In this document: positions 34,904 to 44,087 of the stretch, in pieces
How the letters are laid out: the number at the start of each line of letters is the position of its first letter
Position numbering within the stretch: position 1 is the first letter of the stretch
DNA from: an uncultured Phocaeicola sp.
GTDB taxonomy: Bacteria > Bacteroidota > Bacteroidia > Bacteroidales > Bacteroidaceae
Assembly: GCA_948566455.1 (NCBI GenBank)
Contig: CAOYQO010000008.1
Coordinates: forward strand, 62,001 to 126,000
Length of the DNA: 64,000 bases
Reading direction: 5' to 3'
Notes under the pieces: generated by a model
Seen by the model: the letters and a program-made list of their open reading frames with translations, nothing else
Database searches by the model: none
Told to the model about the DNA's origin: nothing
Program-made: the position numbers and the translations under genes

Positions 34904-35924
34904 AATCAGGAGATACTTGCTCAATTAGGAAATCTACCTGTTCCGGACTGATACGTATCTGGTTTACGCCTTTCGGCACTGATCTTAATTTCACCGTATA
35001 CTTATCCGAACCTAATTTCAGAAGTTCTTCATAAGAAACATTGATATGAAAATCACTTGCTGTTATTTGGCGGAAATGACTCAAACCAACCTGGAAAGTA
35101 ACATTCACTTTTGATGGAAACGCACGCAACACTTTACCTGCAGGAAAATTAACACCCCGCAAAGGAACTTCCACAGTTTTCTCCGTATAAATATCCACAG
35201 GAAAAATCATCTCCACAGAAGCCGGCACAAACTTAACCCCCTTCTGGGCAAGCAAAGGAATTTGCCTCTTCAGTGTATCAGAGACATCTTCAAATTTCAC
35301 CTTCTGTGTATAGGCAATGGTTATTGTATCCAGTACACCTGCAGGTGCGTAGGCTAATACAGAATCAGGCGTACAAATTGTATCGGAAATATAATACTGG
35401 CGTCCGGCACTCACTGTTCCCTGTAACTTCACCGGAACTAATTTGGAGTCTCCGGTAGAATAGATATACTCTAACGTATCGGGTTTCACGGAAAGCAATT
35501 TTGTAGATACGTTCAACTGGTTGAGCAATCTTTTCTCAAACTGCGAAGAATAAATACGTACATGGTTATCCTTCCCTTTATAGTCAGAAAAATCCAAAGT
35601 AATAGGGAAAAAGCTCTTTCCAAGCATATAGTTGAGTAACACCGTACCTTTATCTTTCACCCGAATATGCAGTTCGGAAGGAGGTTCAGAAGTTATAACA
35701 ATATTATTAGGAACTCCTTTCAAACGTACCGGAATGGAGAATTCCGTTTCATAATCATTATTTAATGTCTGAAGCAGCCAGAAACCACTGGCAATGAAGA
35801 AGAAAAATAAAAAAATTAAGAACTCTCTGCTCTTATCACTGAGCAGAAAGTCCTTAATTTTTCTCGCTGTTTTTAAATATATGCGTTTTATGTTCCTACG
35901 ATCAATCATAGGCTCACTATTCAA
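34893..35924 (-). CDS. YbbR-domain membrane protein
   Basis: 343 residues. One membrane helix near the N terminus (~33-52; EFLIFLFFFFIASGFWLLQ), then several YbbR-type beta modules (SIPVRLKGVPNNIVITSEPP; VPVKLQGTVSAGRQYY; VEVPLRGVNFPAGKVL). In Firmicutes such proteins regulate the c-di-AMP cyclase CdaA, but no cdaA is in the window. Position between yajC and coaE is typical for Bacteroidetes. Confidence 0.88.
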   Translation of the reverse strand: MNSEPMIDRRNIKRIYLKTARKIKDFLLSDKSREFLIFLFFFFIASGFWLLQTLNNDYETEFSIPVRLKGVPNNIVITSEPPSELHIRVKDKGTVLLNYMLGKSFFPITLDFSDYKGKDNHVRIYSSQFEKRLLNQLNVSTKLLSVKPDTLEYIYSTGDSKLVPVKLQGTVSAGRQYYISDTICTPDSVLAYAPAGVLDTITIAYTQKVKFEDVSDTLKRQIPLLAQKGVKFVPASVEMIFPVDIYTEKTVEVPLRGVNFPAGKVLRAFPSKVNVTFQVGLSHFRQITASDFHINVSYEELLKLGSDKYTVKLRSVPKGVNQIRISPEQVDFLIEQVSPDYGN

Positions 35925-35926
35925 AT

Positions 35927-36256
35927 TTATTTAGCAGCCTGATTGCTGTTAGCATCTGCAGCTGCTGCAAATATAGAATTCTTATCAATTCTAATCCTAA
36001 CATTAGAAGCGATTTCAAGTACTATATCATTATCATTAATCTCTTTGATAACACCATGAATACCACCGGCAGTAATCACCTTTTGGTTTACCTGAAGCGA
36101 TTTGCGGAAGTTTGCAATTTCTTTTTGCTTTTTGTTTTGTGGACGAATCATGAAAAAATACATGATAGCAAACATGGCAATCAGAAGAATCCACATCATG
36201 CTACCACCACCAGGAGCTGCGGCAGGAGCTTGCAAGAATACGGTCATTAAATTCAT
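35927..36256 (-). CDS. yajC: Preprotein translocase subunit YajC
   Basis: 109 residues. One membrane helix (~20-38) followed by MIRPQNKKQKEIANFRKSLQ, the family signature, and the IKEINDNDIVLEIASNVRIRIDK segment. Auxiliary subunit of the SecDF-YajC complex. In the operon nusB-yajC-ybbR-coaE, 2 bp before ybbR. Confidence 0.95.
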   Translation of the reverse strand: MNLMTVFLQAPAAAPGGGSMMWILLIAMFAIMYFFMIRPQNKKQKEIANFRKSLQVNQKVITAGGIHGVIKEINDNDIVLEIASNVRIRIDKNSIFAAAADANSNQAAK

Positions 36257-36295
36257 AAATTATTCGTTTTTAGTTTTTAATACTCAACAAAGATA

Positions 36296-37222
36296 TCAGT
36301 TTTTAGCCAACTTACCTTCTTTTTTTAATTGATTAACTATTCCGTCTAATGTACCATTTACGAAACTTCCGCTCTTTATCGTACTATAGACTTTAGCAAT
36401 CTCTACATACTCATTTAACGAAACACTCACAGGAATGTTCGGAAAACTTAGAATTTCCGCTAATGCACATTGCATTATTATCACGTCCATAAAGGCTACA
36501 CGATCCAAATCCCAATTACGAGTATTCTCACTGATCAGATGACGATAGTAATCACAATTCAAGATGGCACGACGGAACAAACGACGAGCAAACTCCTGGT
36601 CCTCCTCATCTTTGAACTCAGGCAACAAAGTCTGATTGGCACCATTCTTTTCCTCAAAACGTTTGATTGTCTTTAGAACAAAAGTATCTACGATTTCTTT
36701 GTCATCATTCCAATAAAGGCTCTGGTCTTCCAACAAAGTATCCAATGCTTCGTTATTAAAAATAAATGCTTTATAGAGCTTTCTCCATAATTCACGGTCT
36801 GTTTCATAAGACTTATCAGGCGAAGCCATATATTCCTTATATATATCAGAAGCTATAATCTTCTCATACAACCCCTTGATAAAGTCTTCGTCATTTGTCC
36901 ACGACCGTTTTTGGTTGGCAACAAAGTCAAGCAACTGCTTATTCACTTCCAGTTGAGAAACGAACTTGTTTTCTACGAATTTCATGTTGGGATACAACTC
37001 CTCCGCGGTCGGAGCTAACTTGGCTTTTGCCGCATCAATGCGTTTTTGTGCGTAAGTCGTCAGAGCCACCATCAGCATCAGCAAATAATTATAAAGGTCA
37101 TACGCTTTCGAAAGACTAAAGAATAATTCTTTCTCCGCTGAGTCTAAATTTTTACTGCCATTCTGATAATAAGCATATACAATCTGTATAATCTTAAGAC
37201 GAATAAGAACTCTGTTAATCAT
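36296..37222 (-). CDS. nusB: Transcription antitermination factor NusB
   Basis: 308 residues from the ATG at 37220-37222 (MINRVLIRLKIIQIVYAYYQ). A longer frame begins further upstream, but this start matches the conserved NusB N terminus. Bacteroidetes NusB is about twice the E. coli length: the NusB fold occupies the last ~140 residues (RRAILNCDYYRHLI; NIPVSVSLNEYVEIAKVYSTIKSG). It binds boxA RNA with NusE in rRNA antitermination. First gene of the operon. Confidence 0.94.
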   Translation of the reverse strand: MINRVLIRLKIIQIVYAYYQNGSKNLDSAEKELFFSLSKAYDLYNYLLMLMVALTTYAQKRIDAAKAKLAPTAEELYPNMKFVENKFVSQLEVNKQLLDFVANQKRSWTNDEDFIKGLYEKIIASDIYKEYMASPDKSYETDRELWRKLYKAFIFNNEALDTLLEDQSLYWNDDKEIVDTFVLKTIKRFEEKNGANQTLLPEFKDEEDQEFARRLFRRAILNCDYYRHLISENTRNWDLDRVAFMDVIIMQCALAEILSFPNIPVSVSLNEYVEIAKVYSTIKSGSFVNGTLDGIVNQLKKEGKLAKN

Positions 37223-37394
37223 AAATCTATTAATCAATACTGTTGTTAACGAGTTGCAAAAGTAGACATTTTTAATGAGTTTACGCAAATAAATCACATT
37301 TTTTAATGCAGATATTCATTATCCGGGCTTTTTCTTTTGACAGTTTAAAAAAAATCGTCATTTTTGAAGCCAATTACAACAAGAAACCTAAAAT

Positions 37395-37838
37395 ATGGAA
37401 GACTTAAAGAAAAAAGGAGCGGACATGAACGATAAGGAGATTGTATTCTCCAAATCCATTAAAGCAGGTAAACGAATCTACTATCTGGATGTAAAAAAGA
37501 ACAGAAAAGATGAAATGTTTCTCGCAATCACTGAAAGCAAGAAAGTGGTGACCGGTGAAGGCGAAGATGCGCAGGTAAGTTTTGAGAAACATAAGATTTT
37601 CTTATATAGGGAAGATTTTGAAAAGTTCATGAACGGTCTGAATGAAGCTATTAATTTCATTAATCAGAAAGAAATGCTGGAAGTTATAGGCGATATGAAT
37701 GCAAAAGCAGATGCAAAGAATGTTATAGATGCAGATGCCGATGCAAATATAGAAGCAGCATTGGAAATGAATGAAAAAGGTATGGAATTGGACGGAGAAA
37801 TCAAGATTGATATAGATTTTGAAGAGCCAACTCTTTGA
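37395..37838 (+). CDS. DUF3276 / PUR-alpha-like nucleic-acid-binding protein
   Basis: 147 residues. FSKSIKAGKRIYYLDVKKN and HKIFLYREDFEKFMNGLNE form the PUR-like ssDNA/RNA-binding fold (~11-95). An acidic, alanine-rich tail follows. Two starts are possible: ATG 37395, or ATG 37425 (MNDKEIVF) preceded by GGAG at good spacing. Divergent from nusB and upstream of the L25 gene. Probably an RNA- or ssDNA-binding regulator. Confidence 0.88.
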   Translation: MEDLKKKGADMNDKEIVFSKSIKAGKRIYYLDVKKNRKDEMFLAITESKKVVTGEGEDAQVSFEKHKIFLYREDFEKFMNGLNEAINFINQKEMLEVIGDMNAKADAKNVIDADADANIEAALEMNEKGMELDGEIKIDIDFEEPTL

Positions 37839-37864
37839 TAATTCAAAAAGAAGCTGTACTTTTG
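37834..37864 (+). promoter_or_regulatory. Full Bacteroides promoter for the L25 gene
   Basis: TTTG at 37834-37837 (-33), a 19-bp spacer, and TACTTTTG at 37857-37864 (-7): the clearest complete promoter in the window. The -33 box overlaps the DUF3276 stop region. The leader is ~95 nt. Confidence 0.85.
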
Positions 37865-37963
37865 CACCGCTTTTTTGCAACATTGTGTGGTAACCCCACA
37901 TCGTGCGATGGTGAATTAAGCAACAAAACAACTTAATTTAGAGTAACACAAAAAATTAAAGAA

Positions 37964-38554
37964 ATGAAATCAATTGAAGTAAAAGGTACTGCAAGAACTA
38001 TTGCAGAACGTTCTTCGGAACAAGCAAGAGCTTTGAAAGCTATTCGTAAAGACAACGGTGTACCCTGCGTACTCTACGGAGCAGGTGAAAACATTCACTT
38101 CACTGTACCCGCTGATGGTCTGCGCAACTTAGTTTATACTCCGCACATCTACGTAGTTGACCTCGTAATCGATGGCAAGAAAATAAACGCTATTATGAAG
38201 GATATTCAATTCCACCCGGTAAAAGATACTATCCTGCACGTTGACTTCTATCAGATTGACGAATCTAAACCCATCGTTATGGAAGTTCCGGTACAGATGG
38301 AAGGTTTGGCAGAAGGTGTTAAGGCCGGTGGTAAGCTGGTATTGCAGATGCGTAAACTGAAAGTGAAAGCTTTATATAACGTTATTCCTGAGAAACTGAC
38401 TATAAATGTTGCTCACTTGGGTCTGGGTAAGACTGTTAAAGTTGGTGAGTTGAGCTTCGAAGGTCTGGAATTGATGAATGCAAAAGAAGCTGTTGTATGC
38501 GCTGTTAAGCTGACTCGTGCTGCAAGAGGTGCCGCTGCTGCTGCAGGCAACTAA
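37964..38554 (+). CDS. rplY: Ribosomal protein L25/Ctc
   Basis: 196 residues, the long CTC-type form. An N-terminal 5S rRNA-binding domain (~1-92; IRKDNGVPCVLYG and VDLVIDGKKINAIMKDIQFHPVK) and a C-terminal TL5-type domain (~95-185). A short alanine-rich tail ends GAAAAAGN. Followed by a hairpin, then pth and an S4 protein; L25-pth-S4 is a common Bacteroidetes order. Confidence 0.95.
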   Translation: MKSIEVKGTARTIAERSSEQARALKAIRKDNGVPCVLYGAGENIHFTVPADGLRNLVYTPHIYVVDLVIDGKKINAIMKDIQFHPVKDTILHVDFYQIDESKPIVMEVPVQMEGLAEGVKAGGKLVLQMRKLKVKALYNVIPEKLTINVAHLGLGKTVKVGELSFEGLELMNAKEAVVCAVKLTRAARGAAAAAGN

Positions 38555-38582
38555 TCAGTTCTTTCGTAAGAAGACATATTCC

Positions 38583-38649
38583 GGAACGCGGGTTAACGCA
38601 GAAGACGCAGATTACATTAATCCGCGAACGCTGCGATAATCCGCGTTCC
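38583..38649. repeat. Word-repeat hairpin between L25 and pth (H6)
   Basis: 19-nt arms (38583-38601 and 38631-38649; GGAACGCGG-n-TTA-n-CGCAG) pair with two mismatches. The 29-nt loop repeats the same words (GACGCAGATTA, AATCCGCG). It may attenuate between the L25 gene and pth. Confidence 0.8.
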
Positions 38650-38718
38650 TCGTTTACTATTATTCTCATAGCATAGTTATTTATAGCTTATAGTTTTCTA
38701 AAAACACTATTCAGAAAC

Positions 38719-39282
38719 ATGAAATATTTAATTGTTGGATTAGGAAATATAGGTCCCGAATATCACGAAACCCGCCATAACATAGGTTTTATGGTAGTAG
38801 ATGCATTGGCAAAAGAAGCAGGTGCCACTTTCAACGACGGACGTTACGGCTTTACCACTACCCTATCCGTCAAAGGACGCCAACTGTTATTACTAAAACC
38901 TTCTACATTTATGAACCTCAGCGGAAATGCTGTGCGCTACTGGATGCAGAAAGAAAACATTCCATTGGAAAATGTGTTAATAATAGTAGATGACCTTGCC
39001 CTATCTTTCGGGACTTTGCGTCTAAAAGGAAAAGGCAGTGATGCCGGACACAACGGGCTAAAACATATTGCTGCTATTCTGGGTACACAGAATTATGCCC
39101 GACTTCGTTTCGGTATCGGTAACGAATTTCCACGAGGCGGCCAGGTGGACTATGTGCTGGGACATTTTACCGAAGAAGATCAGAAAACGATGGATGAACG
39201 CCTGAAAACAGCAGGAGAGATCATCAAGAGTTTCTGCCTGGCAGGAATTGATATTACAATGAATCAATTTAATAAAAAGTAG
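38719..39282 (+). CDS. pth: Peptidyl-tRNA hydrolase
   Basis: Frees tRNA from drop-off peptidyl-tRNA. 187 residues. N10 and H20 in VGLGNIGPEYHETRHNIGF are the substrate and catalytic residues; VDDLALSFG contains the conserved aspartate. Standard length. Between L25 and the S4 protein. Confidence 0.97.
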   Translation: MKYLIVGLGNIGPEYHETRHNIGFMVVDALAKEAGATFNDGRYGFTTTLSVKGRQLLLLKPSTFMNLSGNAVRYWMQKENIPLENVLIIVDDLALSFGTLRLKGKGSDAGHNGLKHIAAILGTQNYARLRFGIGNEFPRGGQVDYVLGHFTEEDQKTMDERLKTAGEIIKSFCLAGIDITMNQFNKK

Positions 39283-39317
39283 TTGGCAGTTAATAACTAA
39301 CTTTCTCCAAAAAAATT

Positions 39318-39737
39318 ATGAGTGAAGCAAGAATAGATAAATGGATGTGGGCTGTGCGCATTTTCAAGACACGCACCATTGCTGCCGAGGCGTGTAAGAA
39401 AAGCCGCATCAGCATCAATGGAGCATTGGCAAAGGCTGCTCGTACGGTAAAACCAGGCGATATAATACAAGTACGTAAACCACCTGTTACCTACTCTTTC
39501 AAAGTACTGCAAGCCATAGAGAAACGCGTCGGAGCAAAGCTCGTTGCAGAGATGATGGAGAATGTAACGACTCCCGACCAGTATGAATTATTGGAAATGA
39601 GCCGCGTCAGTGGCTTCGTAGACCGTGCTAAAGGCGCCGGCCGTCCTACAAAGAAAGATCGACGGAGTATGGAGGAATTCACTACTCCCGAATTTATGGA
39701 TGATTTTGACTTTGACTTTGATTTTGAAGAAGAGTAA
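39318..39737 (+). CDS. S4-domain RNA-binding protein (HslR/Hsp15-like)
   Basis: 139 residues. The S4 domain occupies ~5-60 (RIDKWMWAVRIFKTRTIAAE, then INGALAKAARTVKPGDIIQV), as in Hsp15, which rescues stalled 50S-peptidyl-tRNA. An acidic, aspartate-rich C terminus (DDFDFDFDFEEE) is unusual. Follows pth with a 35-bp gap. Confidence 0.92.
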   Translation: MSEARIDKWMWAVRIFKTRTIAAEACKKSRISINGALAKAARTVKPGDIIQVRKPPVTYSFKVLQAIEKRVGAKLVAEMMENVTTPDQYELLEMSRVSGFVDRAKGAGRPTKKDRRSMEEFTTPEFMDDFDFDFDFEEE

Positions 39738-39757
39738 AAGAGAACACATTATATATT

Positions 39758-40744
39758 ATGAGCGAAAAGAAGATAAAATGGGGATTTATTGGTTGCGGGG
39801 AAGTAACCAAACATAAAAGTGGTCCCGCCTTTCAAAAGGTAGAAGGTTCAGAAGTGATTGCCGTAATGAGTCGCGATGGAGCTAAAGCCAAAGCTTATGC
39901 TCAGGAAAGAGGTATTCCAAAGTGGTATAATGATGCTCAAGAACTGATTGATGACGAGGATGTGAATGCCATCTATATCGCCACTCCACCTTCTTCACAC
40001 GCCACCTATGCCATCATGGCAATGAAAGCAGGTAAACCTGTTTATATAGAAAAGCCTATGGCGGTAACATACGAGGAATGCTGCCGTATCAACCGTATCT
40101 CAAACGAAACTGGGGTTCCTTGCTTTGTAGCTTATTACCGCCGTTATCTTCCCTATTTTTTGAAAGTAAAGGAATTAGTAGATAATGACACAATAGGTAA
40201 TATTATCAATATACAAATCCGCTTTGCCCAACCTCCCCGGGACCTGGATTATAACAAAGAAAATCTTCCGTGGCGAGTACAACCGGACATTGCCGGAGGT
40301 GGCTATTTTTATGATTTAGCTCCCCACCAGATCGACTTATTACAAGATATGTTCGGCTGCATCCTGGAAGCTAATGGATACAAAAGTAATCGTGGCGGAC
40401 TCTATCCGGCCGAAGATACTTTAAGTGCATGTTTCCAATTCGACAGTGGATTAGTAGGCAGTGGTTCCTGGTGTTTTGTAGCACACGACTCTGCACGCGA
40501 AGACCGCATTGAAGTTATCGGAGACAAGGGAATGATTTGTTTCTCTGTATTTACTTACGATCCCATCGCCCTGCATACGGAAAAAGGAAGAGAAGAAATT
40601 CCGGTTGAAAACCCGGAGCATGTACAACAGCCACTCATCCAAGCCGTTGTCGATCATCTTTTAGGTAAGTCTATTTGTACCTGCGATGGAGCAAGCGCAA
40701 CGCTTACAAACTGGGTGATGGACAAGATACTTAATAAACTTTAA
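39758..40744 (+). CDS. Gfo/Idh/MocA-family oxidoreductase
   Basis: 328 residues. N-terminal Rossmann domain (~1-125) with GFIGCGEVTKHKSGPAF and the EKPMAVT motif, whose lysine is catalytic in the family. C-terminal substrate-binding domain with GGGYFYDLAPHQIDLL, whose histidine is typically catalytic. NAD(P)-dependent sugar or polyol oxidation or reduction; substrate not readable. Follows the S4 gene by 20 bp; ends in hairpin H2. Confidence 0.93.
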   Translation: MSEKKIKWGFIGCGEVTKHKSGPAFQKVEGSEVIAVMSRDGAKAKAYAQERGIPKWYNDAQELIDDEDVNAIYIATPPSSHATYAIMAMKAGKPVYIEKPMAVTYEECCRINRISNETGVPCFVAYYRRYLPYFLKVKELVDNDTIGNIINIQIRFAQPPRDLDYNKENLPWRVQPDIAGGGYFYDLAPHQIDLLQDMFGCILEANGYKSNRGGLYPAEDTLSACFQFDSGLVGSGSWCFVAHDSAREDRIEVIGDKGMICFSVFTYDPIALHTEKGREEIPVENPEHVQQPLIQAVVDHLLGKSICTCDGASATLTNWVMDKILNKL

Positions 40745-40745
40745 T

Positions 40746-40831
40746 TAGTGATTAGGGGTGAGTGATTAGTGATTAACACCATGCGGTTATAGCGTAGCTA
40801 CTAATCACTAATCACTCACCCCTAATCACTA
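40746..40831. repeat. Perfect word-repeat hairpin between convergent genes (H2)
   Basis: Perfect 30-bp arms (40746-40775 and 40802-40831) built from AGTGATTAG words, with a 26-nt loop that includes ACCATGCGG and TAGCGTAGCT. It abuts the stop codons of the oxidoreductase and HIT genes and probably terminates both. Confidence 0.92.
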
Positions 40832-41257
40832 TCAAAGCTCCTTCTTCACCGCCTCAATCAACTCATTATATTCAGCATCCGTCAAGTATACCTTTCCCGG
40901 ATTCATCTGAAATGTAGCACCATAATCAGGGCCATCTACATACTTCGGTGCAAGATGGAAATGCAAGTGTGATAATTTATCGGAATATGCACCGTAATTG
41001 ATCTTTTCAGGATTAAAAGCTTTCTGCATAGCACGGGTTACACGAGTAACATCTTCCATAAAAGCATTACGGTCTTCATCACTCAATTCGTTCAAATCAT
41101 TGACGTGGTCTTTATAAGATACAAGACAACGTCCTCTATAGGTTTGTTCTTTGAACAAAAATACGCGGGATACACTCAATTCAGCAAACTCAATCATCAG
41201 ATTGTGCAGAGTCTCATTATTCTGACAATACAAACATTCTTTCGGATCACTTTTCAT
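40832..41257 (-). CDS. HIT-family protein
   Basis: 141 residues. LSHLHFHLAPK contains the HxHxHxx nucleotide-phosphate hydrolase motif. CLYCQ near residues 8-12 resembles the zinc site in part of the family. Hydrolyses dinucleoside polyphosphates or nucleoside phosphoramidates; substrate unknown. Just downstream of the Kef-type antiporter on the same strand. Confidence 0.93.
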   Translation of the reverse strand: MKSDPKECLYCQNNETLHNLMIEFAELSVSRVFLFKEQTYRGRCLVSYKDHVNDLNELSDEDRNAFMEDVTRVTRAMQKAFNPEKINYGAYSDKLSHLHFHLAPKYVDGPDYGATFQMNPGKVYLTDAEYNELIEAVKKEL

Positions 41258-41310
41258 GATATTCTTGATTTATTATTTATGTTTACGGAGCAAAGATAAA
41301 CTTTCTATCC

Positions 41311-43581
41311 TTATTCCATGTCGACATTCTCATTCTTTTGTCCCACTAATTTATACACATCTGCATTTTCTCCTACTATCCAGACCACGTCATCTTCCAT
41401 AAATGGTTCATGCGGGTCGGGCGCGTGCAAAGTTTCCTCTCCCCTCTCCACACCTACAATAAGACAATGATACTGCTCACGAATACCGGATTCACGCATC
41501 GTCTTACCTAAAAATATGGAGTGGGCATCTACACGGAACTGACGCAAAATCATCTCACTCTTTTCAACTACATCTGTTTCTAAGATCGCTGCTTTCTCCA
41601 TCTCCGAACTAAACTGGTTCAGCTCTTCATCCGTACCTATAACCTGTATTTTATCTTCCGGGAAAAGGCGCACGGAAGCTCCCGGTATATTAATTCTCTT
41701 CCTTCCACGGAGAATAGAGACTACATGTATGCCATATTTCTTTCCGAAATTGAGTTCTGCAAGTGTTTTCCCTGCCCATGCCGACTCACCAGGTACTTCA
41801 AAATCCGTCAGGTGCAGATCACGGGATAGCAGACGCCCGGCATACTCCGGCTTTTTCTCGCCCATATATTCAGCACGCATATCACGATAACGAAGATTCT
41901 GAAAAAACTTCCGTTCTATCATGATAGACTGCTTCTTCAGTTGACGGGATAATATCATCATTATAACCAGCAAAACCGCTACCCCCAGCAACAGGCCGAC
42001 AGAAACTTTAAACAAACCGGATATCACAAACATTACAAATGAAACAGCTATCAATATACGGATAACAATAGTTGCCACCAGCGGTGCACGATTTCCCCGG
42101 CTATCATTCCATAAAGTAACAAACTCAGCAGAATGATTCTTTTTAATCATAATAGCCCGCAAGAAAGGTGAAATAAACAAAATGATCACCACTGCTGCAA
42201 GCAATCTTCCCCAAATGCCGGGTATATGTTCCAGAAACAACGGAACAAGAAAGCGGAAAGCCAAAGCAACTACTGCAATGCTGACTATGGAATAAACAAT
42301 CGTAATTCTCGTCAAAGCCAGAATAAGTTTCTTCCATAAACTCTCATGATTCATGGTCTGAGAACCGGAAGAATAATGCAACAAAAAGTTTTTCCATTTG
42401 ACTGGCAAATGCGTATCAACGAAATTAGAAGCCGGTTCGGCAAAACGAATCATATAAGGGGTGAGGAAAGTAGTAATAACCGAAACCGCTACTACAATGG
42501 GATATAGAAAATCACTCGTCACATGGAGGGATACACCCAAAGATGCTATAATAAAAGCAAACTCACCAATCTGAGTCAGACTGAAACCACACTGCATAGC
42601 CGTTTTCAAAGGTTGCCCTGCCAGCAGAACTCCCAATGTACCGAATAAGGATTGCCCAAAAATTACTGCCAAGGTGATCACTATAATCGGAAGCGCATAC
42701 TCCACAATCATGGCAGGATCAACCATCATACCTACCGACACAAAGAATACAGCTCCAAAAAGATCCTTCACCGGCTTTACCAGTCGTTCAATACTCTCCG
42801 CTTCTACCGTTTCGGCCAAAATAGAACCCATAATAAAGGCACCGAAAGCTGCGGAAAACCCTGTACGGGCAGCCATAACCACCATTCCGAAACAGAGGCC
42901 CAGCGAAACGATAAGCAATGTTTCCTCACTCATCAATTTGCGACAACGTTTCAGTAATTCCGGTATCAGATAGATGCCTACCACAAACCAAAGTATCAGA
43001 AAAAAGAGAAGTTTTCCAATACTTTCCAGCATTTCCGATCCTTCGAAATTATGCCTCACTGCCATGGTAGACAGCATTACCATCAGCACAATAGCAAGAA
43101 TATCTTCCAGTATCAGCACACTGAGCACTAACCCCGTGAATTGTTTCTTGCGCATTCCCAGATCATCAAATGCCTTATAAATAATAGTTGTAGAAGACAT
43201 CGCAATCATACCCCCCAGGAAGATGCTATCCATACGTTGCCAACCAAAGCCTGTACCTACAGTAATCCCCAAAAGGATCATACAAAATATAATGGTACAG
43301 GCAGCAATGATAGCTGCGCCGCCCACTTTCACAATTTTCTTGAAGCTAAACTCCAGTCCCAATGCAAATAAAAGAAAGATTACACCAATATCTGCCCAGG
43401 TCTGAATATTCGCCGTATCCATTACAGAAGGGGTATATGGCATATGAGGACTCGCCAGGAAACCTGCCACTACATACCCCAAGACCAATGGTTGTTTCAG
43501 TTTCTTGAACAATAGCGTCATGACTCCTGCACAAATCAGTATCAACGCTAAATCATTTATCAAAGTAGCTAAATGTGACAT
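41311..43581 (-). CDS. CPA2 cation:proton antiporter with TrkA-C domains
   Basis: 756 residues from the ATG at 43579-43581 (MSHLATLINDLALILIC); a longer frame upstream lacks support. A Kef-type membrane domain (~1-400) has LGYVVAGFLASPHMP and GVIFLLFALGLEFS. A further membrane region (~450-580) and two TrkA-C-like modules (~625-690 and ~700-755) follow, the last with DDVVWIVGENADVYKLV. Probably K+ or Na+ efflux in exchange for H+. Divergent from thioredoxin. Confidence 0.9.
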   Translation of the reverse strand: MSHLATLINDLALILICAGVMTLLFKKLKQPLVLGYVVAGFLASPHMPYTPSVMDTANIQTWADIGVIFLLFALGLEFSFKKIVKVGGAAIIAACTIIFCMILLGITVGTGFGWQRMDSIFLGGMIAMSSTTIIYKAFDDLGMRKKQFTGLVLSVLILEDILAIVLMVMLSTMAVRHNFEGSEMLESIGKLLFFLILWFVVGIYLIPELLKRCRKLMSEETLLIVSLGLCFGMVVMAARTGFSAAFGAFIMGSILAETVEAESIERLVKPVKDLFGAVFFVSVGMMVDPAMIVEYALPIIVITLAVIFGQSLFGTLGVLLAGQPLKTAMQCGFSLTQIGEFAFIIASLGVSLHVTSDFLYPIVVAVSVITTFLTPYMIRFAEPASNFVDTHLPVKWKNFLLHYSSGSQTMNHESLWKKLILALTRITIVYSIVSIAVVALAFRFLVPLFLEHIPGIWGRLLAAVVIILFISPFLRAIMIKKNHSAEFVTLWNDSRGNRAPLVATIVIRILIAVSFVMFVISGLFKVSVGLLLGVAVLLVIMMILSRQLKKQSIMIERKFFQNLRYRDMRAEYMGEKKPEYAGRLLSRDLHLTDFEVPGESAWAGKTLAELNFGKKYGIHVVSILRGRKRINIPGASVRLFPEDKIQVIGTDEELNQFSSEMEKAAILETDVVEKSEMILRQFRVDAHSIFLGKTMRESGIREQYHCLIVGVERGEETLHAPDPHEPFMEDDVVWIVGENADVYKLVGQKNENVDME

Positions 43582-43709
43582 ATTATTTGTCCTTTCGTGT
43601 TTCTGCTGACAAAAGTAGCAATTTTTATAGCATAAATAATTGTTATGCCACAAACTTTTTTTCTTCCGATATTGTTGAATTAACAATCAATCATTCAAAA
43701 CATATTATT

Positions 43710-44033
43710 ATGGAAGAAAAGAAAGAAGTACGTGAAGAAAGAAATAAAGAGAAGTTGGCTAATGCAGATTGGGTTATGGCAGAATTTTATGCAACCTGGT
43801 GTCCGCATTGCAAACGAATGCAACCCATTGTAGAGGAATTTAAGAAATCAGTGAAAGGAATCCTTGAAGTGGTGCAAATTGATATCGACCAGGAAAGTGC
43901 GCTTGCTGATTTGTATACTATCGAAACAGTTCCTACATTTATATTAATAAGGAAAGGTGAACAACTTTGGAGACAATCAGGAGAAATGCCTCTCGAAAGG
44001 TTAGAGAAAACAGTGAAAGATCTTAAATCCTAA
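43710..44033 (+). CDS. Thioredoxin-family protein
   Basis: 107 residues from the ATG at 43710. WCPHC with C31 and C34 is a PDI-like variant of WCGPC. TVPTFILIRKGEQLWR contains the cis-proline. Charged N terminus (MEEKKEVREERNKEK), no signal peptide: cytosolic. The upstream frame opening at 43575 gives an implausible N-terminal extension. Confidence 0.9.
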   Translation: MEEKKEVREERNKEKLANADWVMAEFYATWCPHCKRMQPIVEEFKKSVKGILEVVQIDIDQESALADLYTIETVPTFILIRKGEQLWRQSGEMPLERLEKTVKDLKS

Positions 44034-44087
44034 AAATGATAGCGAGGGATATGTTCAAAAATCTCATATTCCTCCTTTTAGTAATAC

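Noticed and set aside
40746..40831. Insertion-sequence terminal inverted repeats
   Set aside because: Arms are only 26 nt apart, with no transposase between, so a hairpin rather than an IS.
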